NCBI GenBank assembly: GCA_046330415.1
Contig: JAXLSW010000011.1
Coordinates: forward strand, 1 to 64,000
Direction: 5' to 3'
Source of the DNA: RHKX01 sp046330415
Lineage (GTDB): Bacteria > Actinomycetota > Thermoleophilia > Solirubrobacterales > 70-9
DNA length: 64,000 nucleotides
Shown: one piece after another, positions 51,296 through 60,083 of the stretch
Layout: the number at the start of each line of letters is the position of its first letter
Numbering within the stretch: position 1 is the first letter of the stretch
Notes under the pieces: generated by a model
What the model saw: the letters and a program-made list of their open reading frames with translations, nothing else
Told to the model about the DNA's origin: nothing
Databases searched by the model: none
Position numbers and translations under genes: made by a program

Positions 51296-52000
51296 GTGTC
51301 GGCGGAAGCGCAGAAGCAGGGAACCCGCCGGGTCGCGATCGTCGCCGCGCGGGACGAGGCCGACCGCATCGCCGACACCGTCGGCACCCTGCGCGGGGCC
51401 ATGCCGGGCATCGAGGTCTGGGTCGCCGACGACGCCTCCATCGACGGCACCCGCGACGCCGCGATGCTGGCCGGCGCCACCGTCGTCCGCCGCAACCGTC
51501 CCCACGGCAAGGGCGGCAACATGACCGCCGCCGCGACCGCCGCGCTCGACGACCTCCCCGACGACGCCACGGTCCTCCTCTGCGACGGCGACCTCGGCGC
51601 GAGCGCCGCCAACCTCCTCCCGCTCCTCGAAGCGGTGGAGGACGGCAGCGCCGACCTCACCATCGCCGGCTTCGAGCGCAAGGTTGGAGGGGGCCTCGGC
51701 CTCGCCAAGGGCTACGCGCGCTGGACGATCGAGCACCTCTGCGGCTACGAGGCCAACTCCCCGATCTCCGGCCAGCGCGCGATGAGCGCCGCAACCCTCC
51801 GCCAGGTGCTGCCCTTCGCGCCGCGCTACGGGATGGAGATCGGGATGACCGTCGACGCGGTCCGGGCCGGCGCCCGCGTCGCCGAGATCGAGCTGCCGCT
51901 CGAGCACCGCGCCACCGGCAAGACGCTCAGCGGCTTCCTCCACCGCGGCCGCCAGCTCCGCGACTTCCTCGCCGTCACCCGCTCTCGGCGGCGCGGGTAG
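51296..52000 (+). CDS. glycosyltransferase family 2 protein
   Basis: 234 residues from GTG 51296 (a longer start at 51254 would overlap the BCCP gene). GT-A fold: RVAIVAARDEADRIADTV, VWVADDASIDGT (DXD-like) and LLCDGDLGASAANLL, then SPISGQRAMSAA and GMEIGMTVDAVRAGARV. It lacks membrane segments; it likely acts on a lipid-linked or soluble acceptor. glpK follows 24 nt downstream. Confidence 0.85.
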   Translation: MSAEAQKQGTRRVAIVAARDEADRIADTVGTLRGAMPGIEVWVADDASIDGTRDAAMLAGATVVRRNRPHGKGGNMTAAATAALDDLPDDATVLLCDGDLGASAANLLPLLEAVEDGSADLTIAGFERKVGGGLGLAKGYARWTIEHLCGYEANSPISGQRAMSAATLRQVLPFAPRYGMEIGMTVDAVRAGARVAEIELPLEHRATGKTLSGFLHRGRQLRDFLAVTRSRRRG

Positions 52001-52024
52001 GTTTCGCCCAGGAGAGCAAGCACC

Positions 52025-53497
52025 TTGATCCTCGCCATCGACCAGGGAACCACCGGCAGCACCTGCCTCGTCTTCGACGACGAGGGCCAGATCACCGGCC
52101 GCGCCTACTCCGAGTTCCAGCAGCATTTCCCGCACCCCGGGTGGGTGGAGCACGACGCGAATGAGATCTGGGAGGTCACCCGCCGCGTCGGCCGCGAGGC
52201 CCTCGCCGACGCCGGGATCGAGGGCGCCGACCTCGAGGCCATCGGCATCACCAACCAGCGCGAGACGGTCGTCGGCTGGGACCCCGACACCGGCGAGCCC
52301 ATCCACCACGCGCTCGTCTGGCAGGACCGCCGCACCTCCAACCGCTGCGACGAGCTCCGCGAGGCGGGCCACGAGGCCCTGGTCCGCGAGCGCACCGGCC
52401 TCGTCATCGACCCCTACTTCTCGGGAACCAAGATCGAGTGGCTGCTGCGCAACGTCGAGGGGGCCGAGCGCGCCCGCTTCGGCACGATCGACTCCTGGCT
52501 CACCTACAAGCTGACCGGCGAGCACGTCATCGACCTCTCCAACGCCTCACGGACGATGCTCCTCGACATCGGCAGCGGCGAGTGGGACCCCGACCTCTGT
52601 GAGCTGCTCGGAGTCGACCCCGCGAGTCTGCCGTCGCCGCGCGCCTCCGCCGAGATCTACGGGACGACGAGCGAGTTCGGCGGCGAGGTCCCCGTCGCGG
52701 GAATCGCCGGCGACCAGCAGGCGGCTCTGTTCGGGCAGGCATGCCACGCCCGCGGCGACGCCAAGAACACCTACGGGACCGGCAGCTTCGTCCTGCTCAA
52801 CAGCGGCACCGACCGCCCCGACCCGGGCGACGGCCTACTCGCGACGATCGCCTGGGGGCTGCCGGGGGGCGACGGCGGCGGCCCGCCCGAGATCACCTAT
52901 GCGCTCGAGGCCTCGGTCTTCGTCACCGGTGCCGCCGTGCAGTGGCTGCGTGACGGGCTCGGCCTGATCAAGAGCGCCGCCGAGACGGAGGAGCTCGCGG
53001 CATCGCTCGACGGCAACGACGGCGTCTACTTCGTCCCGGCGCTGACCGGCCTCGGCTCCCCTTACTGGGATCCCTACGCCCGCGGCGCCCTGATCGGCCT
53101 CACCCGCGGCACCGGCCGGGCGCAGATCGTCCGCGCCACCCTCGAGGCGATCGCTTACCAGACGGTCGACGCCGTCCGCGCCCAGGAGGCGGCCTCGGGC
53201 GAGTCGCTGACGATGCTGCGGGCCGACGGCGGCGCGGTCGGCAACAGGTGGCTGATGCAGTTCCAGGCGGACGCGCTCGGCGTCCCCGTCGTCGTCCCCG
53301 AGATCTCCGAGACGACCGCGCTCGGCGCCGCCTACCTCGCCGGCATCGCGGTCGGCAAGTGGGACCTCGCGGCCGTCCACGACATGTGGCGGGAGCGCGC
53401 CACCTACGAGCCTCGCATCTCCGCCGACGAGCGCGAGTCCCTGCTCGCCCGCTGGCACCAGGCCGTGGAGCGCAGCCGCGGGTGGGCTCGCGACTAG
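52025..53497 (+). CDS. glpK: glycerol kinase
   Basis: Phosphorylates glycerol to glycerol 3-phosphate. It has 490 residues, typical length. AIDQGTTGSTCLVF (ATP), SEFQQHFPHPGWVEHD, NQRETVVGWD, AGDQQAALFGQACH and KNTYGTGSFVLLN are all family motifs. TTG start with AGGAGA about 8 nt upstream; no ATG alternative fits. The lipid acyltransferase gene lies two genes downstream, so glycerol phosphate could enter phospholipid synthesis. No glpF/glpD here. Confidence 0.95.
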   Translation: MILAIDQGTTGSTCLVFDDEGQITGRAYSEFQQHFPHPGWVEHDANEIWEVTRRVGREALADAGIEGADLEAIGITNQRETVVGWDPDTGEPIHHALVWQDRRTSNRCDELREAGHEALVRERTGLVIDPYFSGTKIEWLLRNVEGAERARFGTIDSWLTYKLTGEHVIDLSNASRTMLLDIGSGEWDPDLCELLGVDPASLPSPRASAEIYGTTSEFGGEVPVAGIAGDQQAALFGQACHARGDAKNTYGTGSFVLLNSGTDRPDPGDGLLATIAWGLPGGDGGGPPEITYALEASVFVTGAAVQWLRDGLGLIKSAAETEELAASLDGNDGVYFVPALTGLGSPYWDPYARGALIGLTRGTGRAQIVRATLEAIAYQTVDAVRAQEAASGESLTMLRADGGAVGNRWLMQFQADALGVPVVVPEISETTALGAAYLAGIAVGKWDLAAVHDMWRERATYEPRISADERESLLARWHQAVERSRGWARD

Positions 53498-53547
53498 CTG
53501 GGCCGAGCGCGGACCCGCCACGATCGCCATCGATGCTCCGCCCGCTC

Positions 53548-53553
53548 TAGGCT
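53548..53553 (+). promoter_or_regulatory. -10 box for leaderless epimerase-like mRNA
   Basis: TAGGCT lies 8 nt before the GTG at 53562. Confidence 0.5.
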
Positions 53554-53561
53554 CCCTGGCC

Positions 53562-54635
53562 GTGTCCACCCATCTCGTCACCGGCTTCCCGGGCTTCATC
53601 GGGCGCCGTCTGGTCGCCGCGCTGCTCGCTGACGACGCCGATGCGCGCATCGTCGCGCTTGTCGAGGGCCGCATGGCCGAGCCCGCCCGTGCGGCGGCCG
53701 CCGAGATCGACGGCGAGCGCATCGAGGTCATCCCCGGCGACATCGCGACCCGCCGCCTCGGGCTCGCCGACGCTGACTACGAGCGGCTCGCCGCCGAGGT
53801 CACGGTCGTCCACCACCTCGCCGCGATCTACGACCTCGCGGTCCCCGAGGAGATCGCGCAGAAGGTCAACGTCGAGGGGACGGGCAACGTGCTCGACTTC
53901 TGCGCCGACGTCGCCGACCTCTCCCGCCTCAACTACGTGAGCACCGCCTACGTCGCGGGCACCCGCACCGGCGTCGTCTACGAGCACGAGCTCGCGCTCG
54001 GGCAAGGGTTCAAGAACCACTACGAATCGACCAAGTTCCAGGCGGAGGTATGGGTGCGCGACCGGATGGACCGGATCCCGACGACGATCTACCGGCCCGG
54101 CATCGTCGTCGGCGACTCCAGGACGGGGGAGACGCAGAAGTTCGACGGCCCCTACTACGTGCTCCGCTTCGTCGCCGCCAGCGTCGAGCGCCGCATGCCG
54201 ATCGCCAACATCGGCCGCGGCAGGACGCCCTTCAACGTCGTCCCCGTCGACTTCATCGTCGACGCGATGCTCGCCCTCGGCGCTCTCCCCGAGGCGGTGG
54301 GGGAGACCGTCCACCTCTGCGATCCCGAGCCGCTCACCTCCCACGAGATGGTCGAGGTCCTCTCCGAGCTCTACGCCGGCCGCAAGCCCTCCTACCGGCT
54401 GCCGCCGCGGGGAGTCTCGGGCGCGCTGCACGTGCGCGCCGTGCGCAACCTCTACGGCGGCACCCCCTCGGAGTCGGTCCGCTACCTCAACCATCCCGTC
54501 CGCTACGACACCCGCCGCGCCACCGAGCTGCTCGCCGCCAGCGGTCTGCGCTGCCCGCGCTTTCCCGAGTACGCGCCGGCCATGGTCGAGTTCTTCCGCC
54601 GCCACGAGGACGATCCGGCTTTCGTCAAGGAGTAG
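53562..54635 (+). CDS. NAD-dependent epimerase/fatty acyl-CoA reductase-like SDR
   Basis: 357 residues of extended SDR type. LVTGFPGFIGRRLV binds NAD(P); LAAIYDLAVP, NVEGTGNVLDF, STAYVAG and Y-x-x-x-K as NHYESTKFQAE form the core, with a C-terminal domain (LPPRGVSGALHVRAV, PVRYDTRRATELL). The male-sterility/FAR-like look (VHHLAAIYD, YVSTAYVAGTRTG) suggests an acyl-thioester reductase or related enzyme. GTG start with TAGGCT 8 nt upstream; plsC follows. Confidence 0.85.
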   Translation: MSTHLVTGFPGFIGRRLVAALLADDADARIVALVEGRMAEPARAAAAEIDGERIEVIPGDIATRRLGLADADYERLAAEVTVVHHLAAIYDLAVPEEIAQKVNVEGTGNVLDFCADVADLSRLNYVSTAYVAGTRTGVVYEHELALGQGFKNHYESTKFQAEVWVRDRMDRIPTTIYRPGIVVGDSRTGETQKFDGPYYVLRFVAASVERRMPIANIGRGRTPFNVVPVDFIVDAMLALGALPEAVGETVHLCDPEPLTSHEMVEVLSELYAGRKPSYRLPPRGVSGALHVRAVRNLYGGTPSESVRYLNHPVRYDTRRATELLAASGLRCPRFPEYAPAMVEFFRRHEDDPAFVKE

Positions 54636-54723
54636 CCGGAAGTAACCGCCGCCCGTTGAGGGGTAGTGGTCCCTGCGGCCCGCCTCCCAACCGGGTGCCG
54701 GTGCCGCGCTTCCGTTTCTGCAG

Positions 54724-55497
54724 ATGAGCGAGATCAAGCCGCAGCGCTACAAGGACCCTCGGCCCGCCGAGCTGTTCCAGCCGTTCCACGACTACTCGCG
54801 CGCTCACGATCCCGACTGGGTCTACAGCGTCGTCCGCATGGTCACGACGCCGATCTCGCTGCTGCTCTACCGAACCCGCCAGATCGAGGTCGACAACGTC
54901 CCCTCCTCGGGCCCGGTGATCCTCGCCGCCAACCACTTCTCCAACTACGACCACTTCCTCGCCGGCGCCTGGCTCCGGCGCAAGATCAGGTTCTTGGCGA
55001 AGTCGCAGATGTTCCGGCGCAACGGCTTCCTCGACTTCGTCTATCGCAACGGCGGCGTCATCCCGATCCGGCGCGGCCACGCCGACGAGGAGGCGTTCAA
55101 GACGATCTTCGCCGTCCTCGACCGCGGCAACTGCCTGATGATCTACTGCGAGGGCGGCCGCTCCCGCACCGGAGAGCTCGGCGACCCCCGCCCCGGCGTC
55201 GGCCGCGCCGCGCTCGAGAGCGGCGTCCCGGTCGTCCCGATCGCGATCTTCGGCTCCCAGGGGATCCGCGGCTGGAAGAAGCTGATCTTCCCGCAGGTGA
55301 CGATCCGCTACGGCGAGCCGGTCAGCTTCCCGGCCGTCGAGTCCCCGAGCCGCGAGCAGCAGATGGAGTGCGCGGAGGAGATCTTCAGCCACGTCCGCGA
55401 GATGTACGAGGAGCTCGCCCGTGACGGTGGCCGCGCGGTCGCCCGCCGGGTCCGCGAGCAGCCGTCGCTCAGGCGCGGCCCCGCCAGCTACTCGTAG
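54724..55497 (+). CDS. 1-acyl-sn-glycerol-3-phosphate acyltransferase (PlsC family)
   Basis: 257 residues. The H-x4-D motif is H71-F-S-N-Y-D76; EGGRSRTGELG is the second motif and VPVVPIAIFGSQGI the third. It acylates lysophosphatidate or a related lipid acceptor at the membrane. ATG start just after a TTCTGCAG stretch with no strong SD. The 3' end overlaps the convergent MBL gene by 10 nt. Confidence 0.88.
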   Translation: MSEIKPQRYKDPRPAELFQPFHDYSRAHDPDWVYSVVRMVTTPISLLLYRTRQIEVDNVPSSGPVILAANHFSNYDHFLAGAWLRRKIRFLAKSQMFRRNGFLDFVYRNGGVIPIRRGHADEEAFKTIFAVLDRGNCLMIYCEGGRSRTGELGDPRPGVGRAALESGVPVVPIAIFGSQGIRGWKKLIFPQVTIRYGEPVSFPAVESPSREQQMECAEEIFSHVREMYEELARDGGRAVARRVREQPSLRRGPASYS

Positions 55498-56402
55498 CGG
55501 CGCTCGAGCGTCGGCCAGTGGTCGGCGTCGTGCCCCGGCACGATGATCGCCTTCGGGTAGGTGCGCTTGAACTGCTGCAACTCCCGCAGCGAGCGCTTCC
55601 AGGTGTGCATGTCGGCGGGCGCGGGGGGAGGGTTGGCGCCCTCGAGCTGCGCGTAGGTGTAGATCGCGTCGCCGGCGATGACGAGGTCGCGGTCGGTGAG
55701 CCGGCAGATCACCGAGCAGTGCCCGGGGGAGTGACCCGGCGTGTAGGCGAGGCGGACGCTGCCGTCGCCGAAGAGGTCGAACGTGCGGCCGAAGTTGGCG
55801 TAGGAGGAGATGTTCGGTCCGTCGAAGTCCACGGTCCGGTAATCGAAGAGATAGTCGAAGTGGGCGGGGTTGTAGCCGTGGAGGGTCGGCCGGTCGTCGG
55901 TCGTCGCCTTGTCCCACTCGCGCTGGGAGACGATGAACGTCGCCGCCGGGTACTCGGCGATGCCGGAGGTGTGGTCGAAGTGCAGGTGGGTGAGGACGAC
56001 GAGGCCGAGCTGCTTGTTGTCGATGCCGCGCTCGCGGAGCTGGACGGTGATCGTCCGGCCCTGCTCCACCCGCGCCTTGCTCGCCCACGACATCGCCCGG
56101 CCGAGGTTGGCCGTCGGCTTGGCGGCGACCGAGCTGTGGAAGGCGGTGTCGACCAGGAATGGCCCGGCGGTCGGGTGGGTGACGAGGAAGGCCGGGACCG
56201 GAGCCCACACGTACTTGGAGCGCGGCGTGCCGACTCCCAGCGTGCGGAGCTTGGAGAAGCGGCCGCCCGGGTCCTCGAAGAACGCCCGCGGCGCCTGCAC
56301 CTCGCCGCCGAGCAGCGGCTCGACGCTCACGGTGGCGCCCGTTGCCGCGCCCTTCGGCAGCGGCCCGCTCAGCGGCTTCGCCTCGGCCTTCAGCTTGCTC
56401 AT
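55488..56402 (-). CDS. MBL fold metallo-hydrolase (AHL lactonase-like)
   Basis: 304 residues. Zinc-binding H139-x-H141-x-D143-H144 in LTHLHFDHTSG, with further ligand H in THPTAGPFLVDTAFH-like and GHSPGHCSVICRL segments. The overall pattern resembles N-acyl-homoserine-lactonases (quorum-quenching), but many lactonase/hydrolase functions share it. ATG start with TACCCT 9 nt upstream. It is divergent from the SDR gene at 56487 and converges with plsC. Confidence 0.88.
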   Translation of the reverse strand: MSKLKAEAKPLSGPLPKGAATGATVSVEPLLGGEVQAPRAFFEDPGGRFSKLRTLGVGTPRSKYVWAPVPAFLVTHPTAGPFLVDTAFHSSVAAKPTANLGRAMSWASKARVEQGRTITVQLRERGIDNKQLGLVVLTHLHFDHTSGIAEYPAATFIVSQREWDKATTDDRPTLHGYNPAHFDYLFDYRTVDFDGPNISSYANFGRTFDLFGDGSVRLAYTPGHSPGHCSVICRLTDRDLVIAGDAIYTYAQLEGANPPPAPADMHTWKRSLRELQQFKRTYPKAIIVPGHDADHWPTLERRYE

Positions 56403-56411
56403 GAGGCGATG

Positions 56412-56417
56412 AGGGTA
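56412..56417 (-). promoter_or_regulatory. -10 box for MBL gene
   Basis: TACCCT on the minus strand lies 9 nt before the ATG at 56402. Confidence 0.4.
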
Positions 56418-56472
56418 GCTCGCGCCCCATGCGGCCTCGCCCGCCGAGAGCGCGGTCGCACGAGCGCTCGCA

Positions 56473-56478
56473 TACGCT
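56473..56478 (+). promoter_or_regulatory. -10 box for leaderless SDR mRNA
   Basis: TACGCT lies 8 nt before the ATG at 56487 and fixes that start against a long open frame that reads back through the MBL gene. Confidence 0.5.
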
Positions 56479-56486
56479 CACGACCC

Positions 56487-57344
56487 ATGTCCGAGCCGAC
56501 CCCTCCGACCTCGCGGATCTTCGCCCCCGGACTGCTCGAGGGCCGGATTGCGCTTGTCTCCGGAGCGGGCAGCGGGATCGGCCGCGAGACGACGCTCGAG
56601 CTCGCCAGGCTGGGAGCCACCGTGGTCGGCTGCGGGCGCCGGCTCGAGCCTCTGCAGGAGACCGTGGGGGCGGTCGAGGCGCTCGGCGGCAGCGCCGAGG
56701 CCGTGGCCGCCGACATCCGCGACGAGGAGGCGGTCGACGCGATGGTGGACGGCCTGCTCGAGCGCCACGGCCGCCTCGACCTGCTCGTCAACAACGCCGG
56801 CGGTCAGTTCCTCGCTCCCGCCGAGACGATCTCGGCGAAGGGATTCCGGACGGTCACCGAGCTCAACGTGCAGGGCACCTGGAACATGACCCACGCGGCC
56901 GCCACCAAGGCCTTCATCCCGCAGGGAGACGGCGGCAAGGTCGTCAGCATCACCCTCTCCCCGCACAACGGGATGCCGGGGATGGTCCACTCGGGCGCGG
57001 CGCGCGCGGCGGTCGAGAACATGATGCGGACGCTCTCGGTCGAGTGGTCGCGCTTCGGCATCAAGCTCGTCGCGATCGCCCCCGGCCAGATCGACACCGA
57101 GGTCTTCCGCACCAAGTACCCCAAGGTCGTCGTCGACACGGTCCCCAAGACGATCCCGCTCGGGCGCCTCGGTACCCCCGAGGAGATCGCCTGGCTGATC
57201 GCCTACCTCGCGTCCCCGGCGGGCGACTTCTTCAGCGGCACGACCCTGACGATCGACGGCGGCCGCGACAACTGGTTCGGGACGTGGCCCCCGCAGATGC
57301 AGGCGGGGGACGCCGGCGAGCCCCCGGCGGAAGAGCGCCGCTAG
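56487..57344 (+). CDS. SDR family enoyl-CoA reductase-like protein
   Basis: 285 residues. NAD(P)-binding SGAGSGIG near 25-32, NNAGG at 102-106, and VAIAPGQIDTEVF. The usual Y-x-x-x-K is replaced: in MVHSGAARAAVENMM, Ser169 and Arg173 occupy the Tyr and Lys places. This pattern (HSGAAR) I associate with trans-2-enoyl-CoA reductase/2,4-dienoyl-CoA reductase relatives. The reduction of an enoyl-CoA double bond is a reasonable guess given the acyl-CoA context. ATG with TACGCT 8 nt upstream. Confidence 0.85.
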   Translation: MSEPTPPTSRIFAPGLLEGRIALVSGAGSGIGRETTLELARLGATVVGCGRRLEPLQETVGAVEALGGSAEAVAADIRDEEAVDAMVDGLLERHGRLDLLVNNAGGQFLAPAETISAKGFRTVTELNVQGTWNMTHAAATKAFIPQGDGGKVVSITLSPHNGMPGMVHSGAARAAVENMMRTLSVEWSRFGIKLVAIAPGQIDTEVFRTKYPKVVVDTVPKTIPLGRLGTPEEIAWLIAYLASPAGDFFSGTTLTIDGGRDNWFGTWPPQMQAGDAGEPPAEERR

Positions 57345-57382
57345 CTCCTCCAGGACGGGCCGCCCCGCAACGCCCCCCTCTT

Positions 57383-57434
57383 CGCCGAACGTACGTCGTT
57401 GGGCGCTATGCGACCCCATTTCGCACGTTCGGCG
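57383..57434. repeat. R5 nested palindrome, copy 2
   Basis: CGCCGAACGT and ACGTTCGGCG pair exactly; the inner TTGGG/CCCCA pair encloses CGCTATGCGA. It lies 38 nt after the SDR stop codon. Confidence 0.7.
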
Positions 57435-57467
57435 CGCCTCGCCACGCTCGCCACGCCACCCCCCTCG

Positions 57468-57515
57468 CCGAACGTACGTCCTTGGGCGCTATGCGGTCCC
57501 GTTTCGTACGTTCGG
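57468..57515. repeat. R5 nested palindrome, copy 3
   Basis: CCGAACGTACG (57468-57478) and CGTACGTTCGG (57505-57515) are exact complements; the inner part keeps TTGGGCGCTATGCG as in copy 2 while its partner changes. Tandem copy, same orientation, between convergent genes. Confidence 0.7.
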
Positions 57516-57545
57516 TGAGCTGTGGGGCCGTCCGGAAGCGCCCGC

Positions 57546-58289
57546 TCATCCTCGGCGCTTCGGCAGCTCGAACGCCCTCGTCCCGAGGATTCGGTACCCG
57601 GCGATCGACGGGTGATCGCCCTCGATCGTGAGGTCGTCGCGCATCGTTCCCGGCTCGTCGGGGTCCTCGAGCGCCGCGTGCCACGGCATCACCGGGACGT
57701 CCTCGTCCTCGCCGATCCCGTGGATCAACCGGTTCAGCTCCTCGATCTCGGCATCGGCGCCGGGGTGCCCGTTGTTCCACGGCAGCAGCTCGACGATCGC
57801 GACCGCGAGCCCGAGCTCCTTCCCGCGCTCGACCATCGCGCGCAGGTCCGCGGCGGCGTCCTTGACCGGGCGCCCCTGGGCGATGTCGTTGATCCCGCCC
57901 TGGACGATCAGAACGTCGGCGCCGTCCGCACCCCCGACGTCGCCCACGCACCCGTCCAGCCGCAGCGCGATCTGGTCGGTGCGCTCGCCGTTGATCCCGC
58001 AGTTGCGGAACTCGAGGGACGGATCCACCTGCGCCGCCCAGTACTCGTACTGGCTGCGCTCGTCGAGGGCGGGGCCGATCTGCGCCCGCGTCGCCTCATC
58101 TGCGGCCCACAGCGGCGTCCCCGCTGTGATCGAGTCGCCGAGGGCTGCGACGAGGGTTCTCTCGCCCTCGATGCCGGTTGCGTCGCCGTCGCCCGTCGCT
58201 GCCGGGGCTCCGGCGGAGTCACCGCATCCCGCGAGGCAGGCGACGCACGCGACGGTGAGCAGGACTGGGAGGGGGAGATGGCGTCGCAT
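57546..58289 (-). CDS. SGNH/GDSL hydrolase lipoprotein
   Basis: 247 residues. Signal peptide with lipobox LAGC (C22). GDSI block with catalytic S53 in ALGDSITAG, block III GGIND, and block V EGDHPS near the C-terminus with the Asp/His pair. Likely an esterase or acetyl-hydrolase at the cell surface. ATG start. CTAATGATTAG, a short AT-rich palindrome, lies 6-17 nt upstream and could be an operator shared with the divergent MFS gene. Confidence 0.88.
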   Translation of the reverse strand: MRRHLPLPVLLTVACVACLAGCGDSAGAPAATGDGDATGIEGERTLVAALGDSITAGTPLWAADEATRAQIGPALDERSQYEYWAAQVDPSLEFRNCGINGERTDQIALRLDGCVGDVGGADGADVLIVQGGINDIAQGRPVKDAAADLRAMVERGKELGLAVAIVELLPWNNGHPGADAEIEELNRLIHGIGEDEDVPVMPWHAALEDPDEPGTMRDDLTIEGDHPSIAGYRILGTRAFELPKRRG

Positions 58290-58369
58290 CGAACCTAATG
58301 ATTAGCTTCGGGGCTACTGCGCCGAAGGGGGATCGCCGGATCACAGCAGCCAGAAAGCGGTAGGGACCC

Positions 58370-59986
58370 ATGCACCAGCACAAGAACCTCGCACTCGTCG
58401 CGATGATCTTCGCGGTATCGATGACCTTCATCGACCAGACGATCGTCTCGATCTCGATCCCCGCGATTCAGGACGACGTCGACCTGACGTCGACCGGGGC
58501 GCAGTGGATCGTCAACGGCTACCTGCTCGCGTTGGCGGCGATGTTCGCCTTCGGCGGCAAGATCGCCGACATCGCCGGGCACCGCCGGATGGTGCTGATC
58601 GGGATCGGGATCTTCGCCACGGCCTCGGCCCTCTGCGGCGCCGCCCCGACCGGCTCGCTCGGCGAAGCGTGGCTCATCTTCTTCCGCGTGATCCAGGGCG
58701 CCGGTGCCGCGATCATGTTCCCGGCGGCGCTCGCGATCGTCGTCGCCGCCTTCCCGCAGGCCGAGCGCGGTCGCGCGCTCGCGATCTTCTTCGGTGTCGC
58801 CGGCGGCATGACCGCGCTCGGCCCGATCGCCGGCGGCTACCTGATCGAGGTGACCTGGCGAGCGATCTTCTGGATCAACATCCCGATCGCGCTCGCGGCG
58901 ATCGTGCTGACGCTCAAGGCCAAGCCCGACGACACCAGGCGGCCCGCGCCGATCGACTACCGCGGCTTCCTCCTCTTCGCCCTCGGCATGGGCCTCGTCG
59001 TGCTCGGCCTTCAGCAGGCGAGCATCTGGGGCTGGGGCGATCCGAAGACGATCGGCGCGATCGTCATCGGCTCCCTCCTCATGTTCGCCTTCGTCCGCGC
59101 CGAGCTCGTGACCGAGCACCCGCTGATGCAGATGCGGTTCTTCCAGAACCGCGCGTTCGCGGTCGACAACATGATCCTCTTCCTGATCTCGATCGCGTTC
59201 GTGCCGATGTTCCTGTTCGCGAGCCTCTACTCGCAGATCTCGCTTGGGGACACGGCGAGCCAGGCCGGGCTCTACATCGGCACGTTCTTCATCGGCTTCG
59301 TGATCTCCGCCCAGCGCGGCGGCGCGGTCCTCGACACGAAGGGAGCCAAAGCGGCCGTCGTTCCCGGCTGCATCATCGCCGCGATCGGCTTCTTCCTCTG
59401 GGCCAACACGATGCCCGACGTCGCCTACAGCAATGGTGGCGGTTGGTGGCGCGTAGTCCTCGCCGGTGTCGGCACGGGCATGGTCCTCGGCCCGGTCAGC
59501 ACCGACGCACTCAACCGCGTGCCCGGGACGAGCTACGGCGAGGCGACCGGGATCACCCAGACCGCCCGCAACCTCGGCGCCAGTCTGGGGCTCGCGGTCC
59601 TCGGCACGATCCTGATCTCCCAGAACCGAACGAACGTCGACGACAAGCTGACCGCGCTCGGCTGCCCGAGCGACGTCGCCGGCAGCGTCGCCGACGGCAT
59701 CAACGGGGCGGCCACGGGAGGCGGCGGCGGGGGCGGCTCCTTCGACGAGCTCGCCAAGGTCTGCGGCGCCTCGGCCGCCGACCTCGGCGCGGGGGTCGCG
59801 GACGCGTTCGCGCTCTCCTCGCAGGTGATCTTCTTCGTCATGGCCGGCGCGATGGCGTTCGCCGCGATCGTCGCCAAGTTCGGGATGCCCGGCGGCAAGG
59901 CGCCGGAGATGGAGATCCTCGAAGAGGGCGAGGACGAGGATGCGGCGGGGCGTCCAGCCGACGCGCCGCAGGCGCAGACCTCCTAG
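58370..59986 (+). CDS. MFS drug/proton antiporter, DHA2 (14-TMS) type
   Basis: 538 residues with about 14 membrane segments. The first loop carries FIDQTIVSISIPAIQ; ARSMARR-like motif A is IADIAGHRRMVLIG; the sixth-segment GGYLIEVTWRAIFWINIP motif C-like region is clear. EmrB/QacA-type efflux pumps extrude drugs or lipophilic compounds. A Gly-rich loop (TGGGGGGGS-like, about 445-452) sits between late segments, and the C-terminus is acidic. ATG start. It is divergent from the lipoprotein gene. Confidence 0.92.
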   Translation: MHQHKNLALVAMIFAVSMTFIDQTIVSISIPAIQDDVDLTSTGAQWIVNGYLLALAAMFAFGGKIADIAGHRRMVLIGIGIFATASALCGAAPTGSLGEAWLIFFRVIQGAGAAIMFPAALAIVVAAFPQAERGRALAIFFGVAGGMTALGPIAGGYLIEVTWRAIFWINIPIALAAIVLTLKAKPDDTRRPAPIDYRGFLLFALGMGLVVLGLQQASIWGWGDPKTIGAIVIGSLLMFAFVRAELVTEHPLMQMRFFQNRAFAVDNMILFLISIAFVPMFLFASLYSQISLGDTASQAGLYIGTFFIGFVISAQRGGAVLDTKGAKAAVVPGCIIAAIGFFLWANTMPDVAYSNGGGWWRVVLAGVGTGMVLGPVSTDALNRVPGTSYGEATGITQTARNLGASLGLAVLGTILISQNRTNVDDKLTALGCPSDVAGSVADGINGAATGGGGGGGSFDELAKVCGASAADLGAGVADAFALSSQVIFFVMAGAMAFAAIVAKFGMPGGKAPEMEILEEGEDEDAAGRPADAPQAQTS

Positions 59987-60015
59987 GGCGCGTCCACCTG
60001 CGTGTCCACGCGCCC
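59986..60015. terminator. hairpin at MFS stop, degenerate R2
   Basis: GGGCGCGT (59986-59993, sharing the stop codon G) pairs with ACGCGCCC (60008-60015) around a 14-nt loop. The following AGCGTCGG matches other R2 copies, so this looks like an R2 element used as a terminator. Confidence 0.55.
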
Positions 60016-60030
60016 AGCGTCGGCCGGAGG

Positions 60031-60058
60031 GGCGGCTCCACCCTCAGGTGAAGCCGCC
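60031..60058. terminator. bidirectional terminator between MFS and SDR genes
   Basis: GGCGGCT (60031-60037) pairs with AGCCGCC (60052-60058), and CACC/GGTG continues the stem after single-base bulges, closing on CTCA. It lies 26 nt before the stop of the convergent SDR gene. Confidence 0.65.
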
Positions 60059-60083
60059 CGCAGCCGAAGCGTTCCCTGGTTCC

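Noticed and set aside
51275..52525. 417-residue N-terminal extension of the small biotinyl protein
   Set aside because: It runs antisense to two good genes; only the last 70 residues are a real domain and a leaderless promoter marks the start.
55518..56486. N-terminal extension of the SDR at 56487
   Set aside because: Reads through the antisense of the MBL gene; the start at 56487 has a -10 box and fits the SDR fold.
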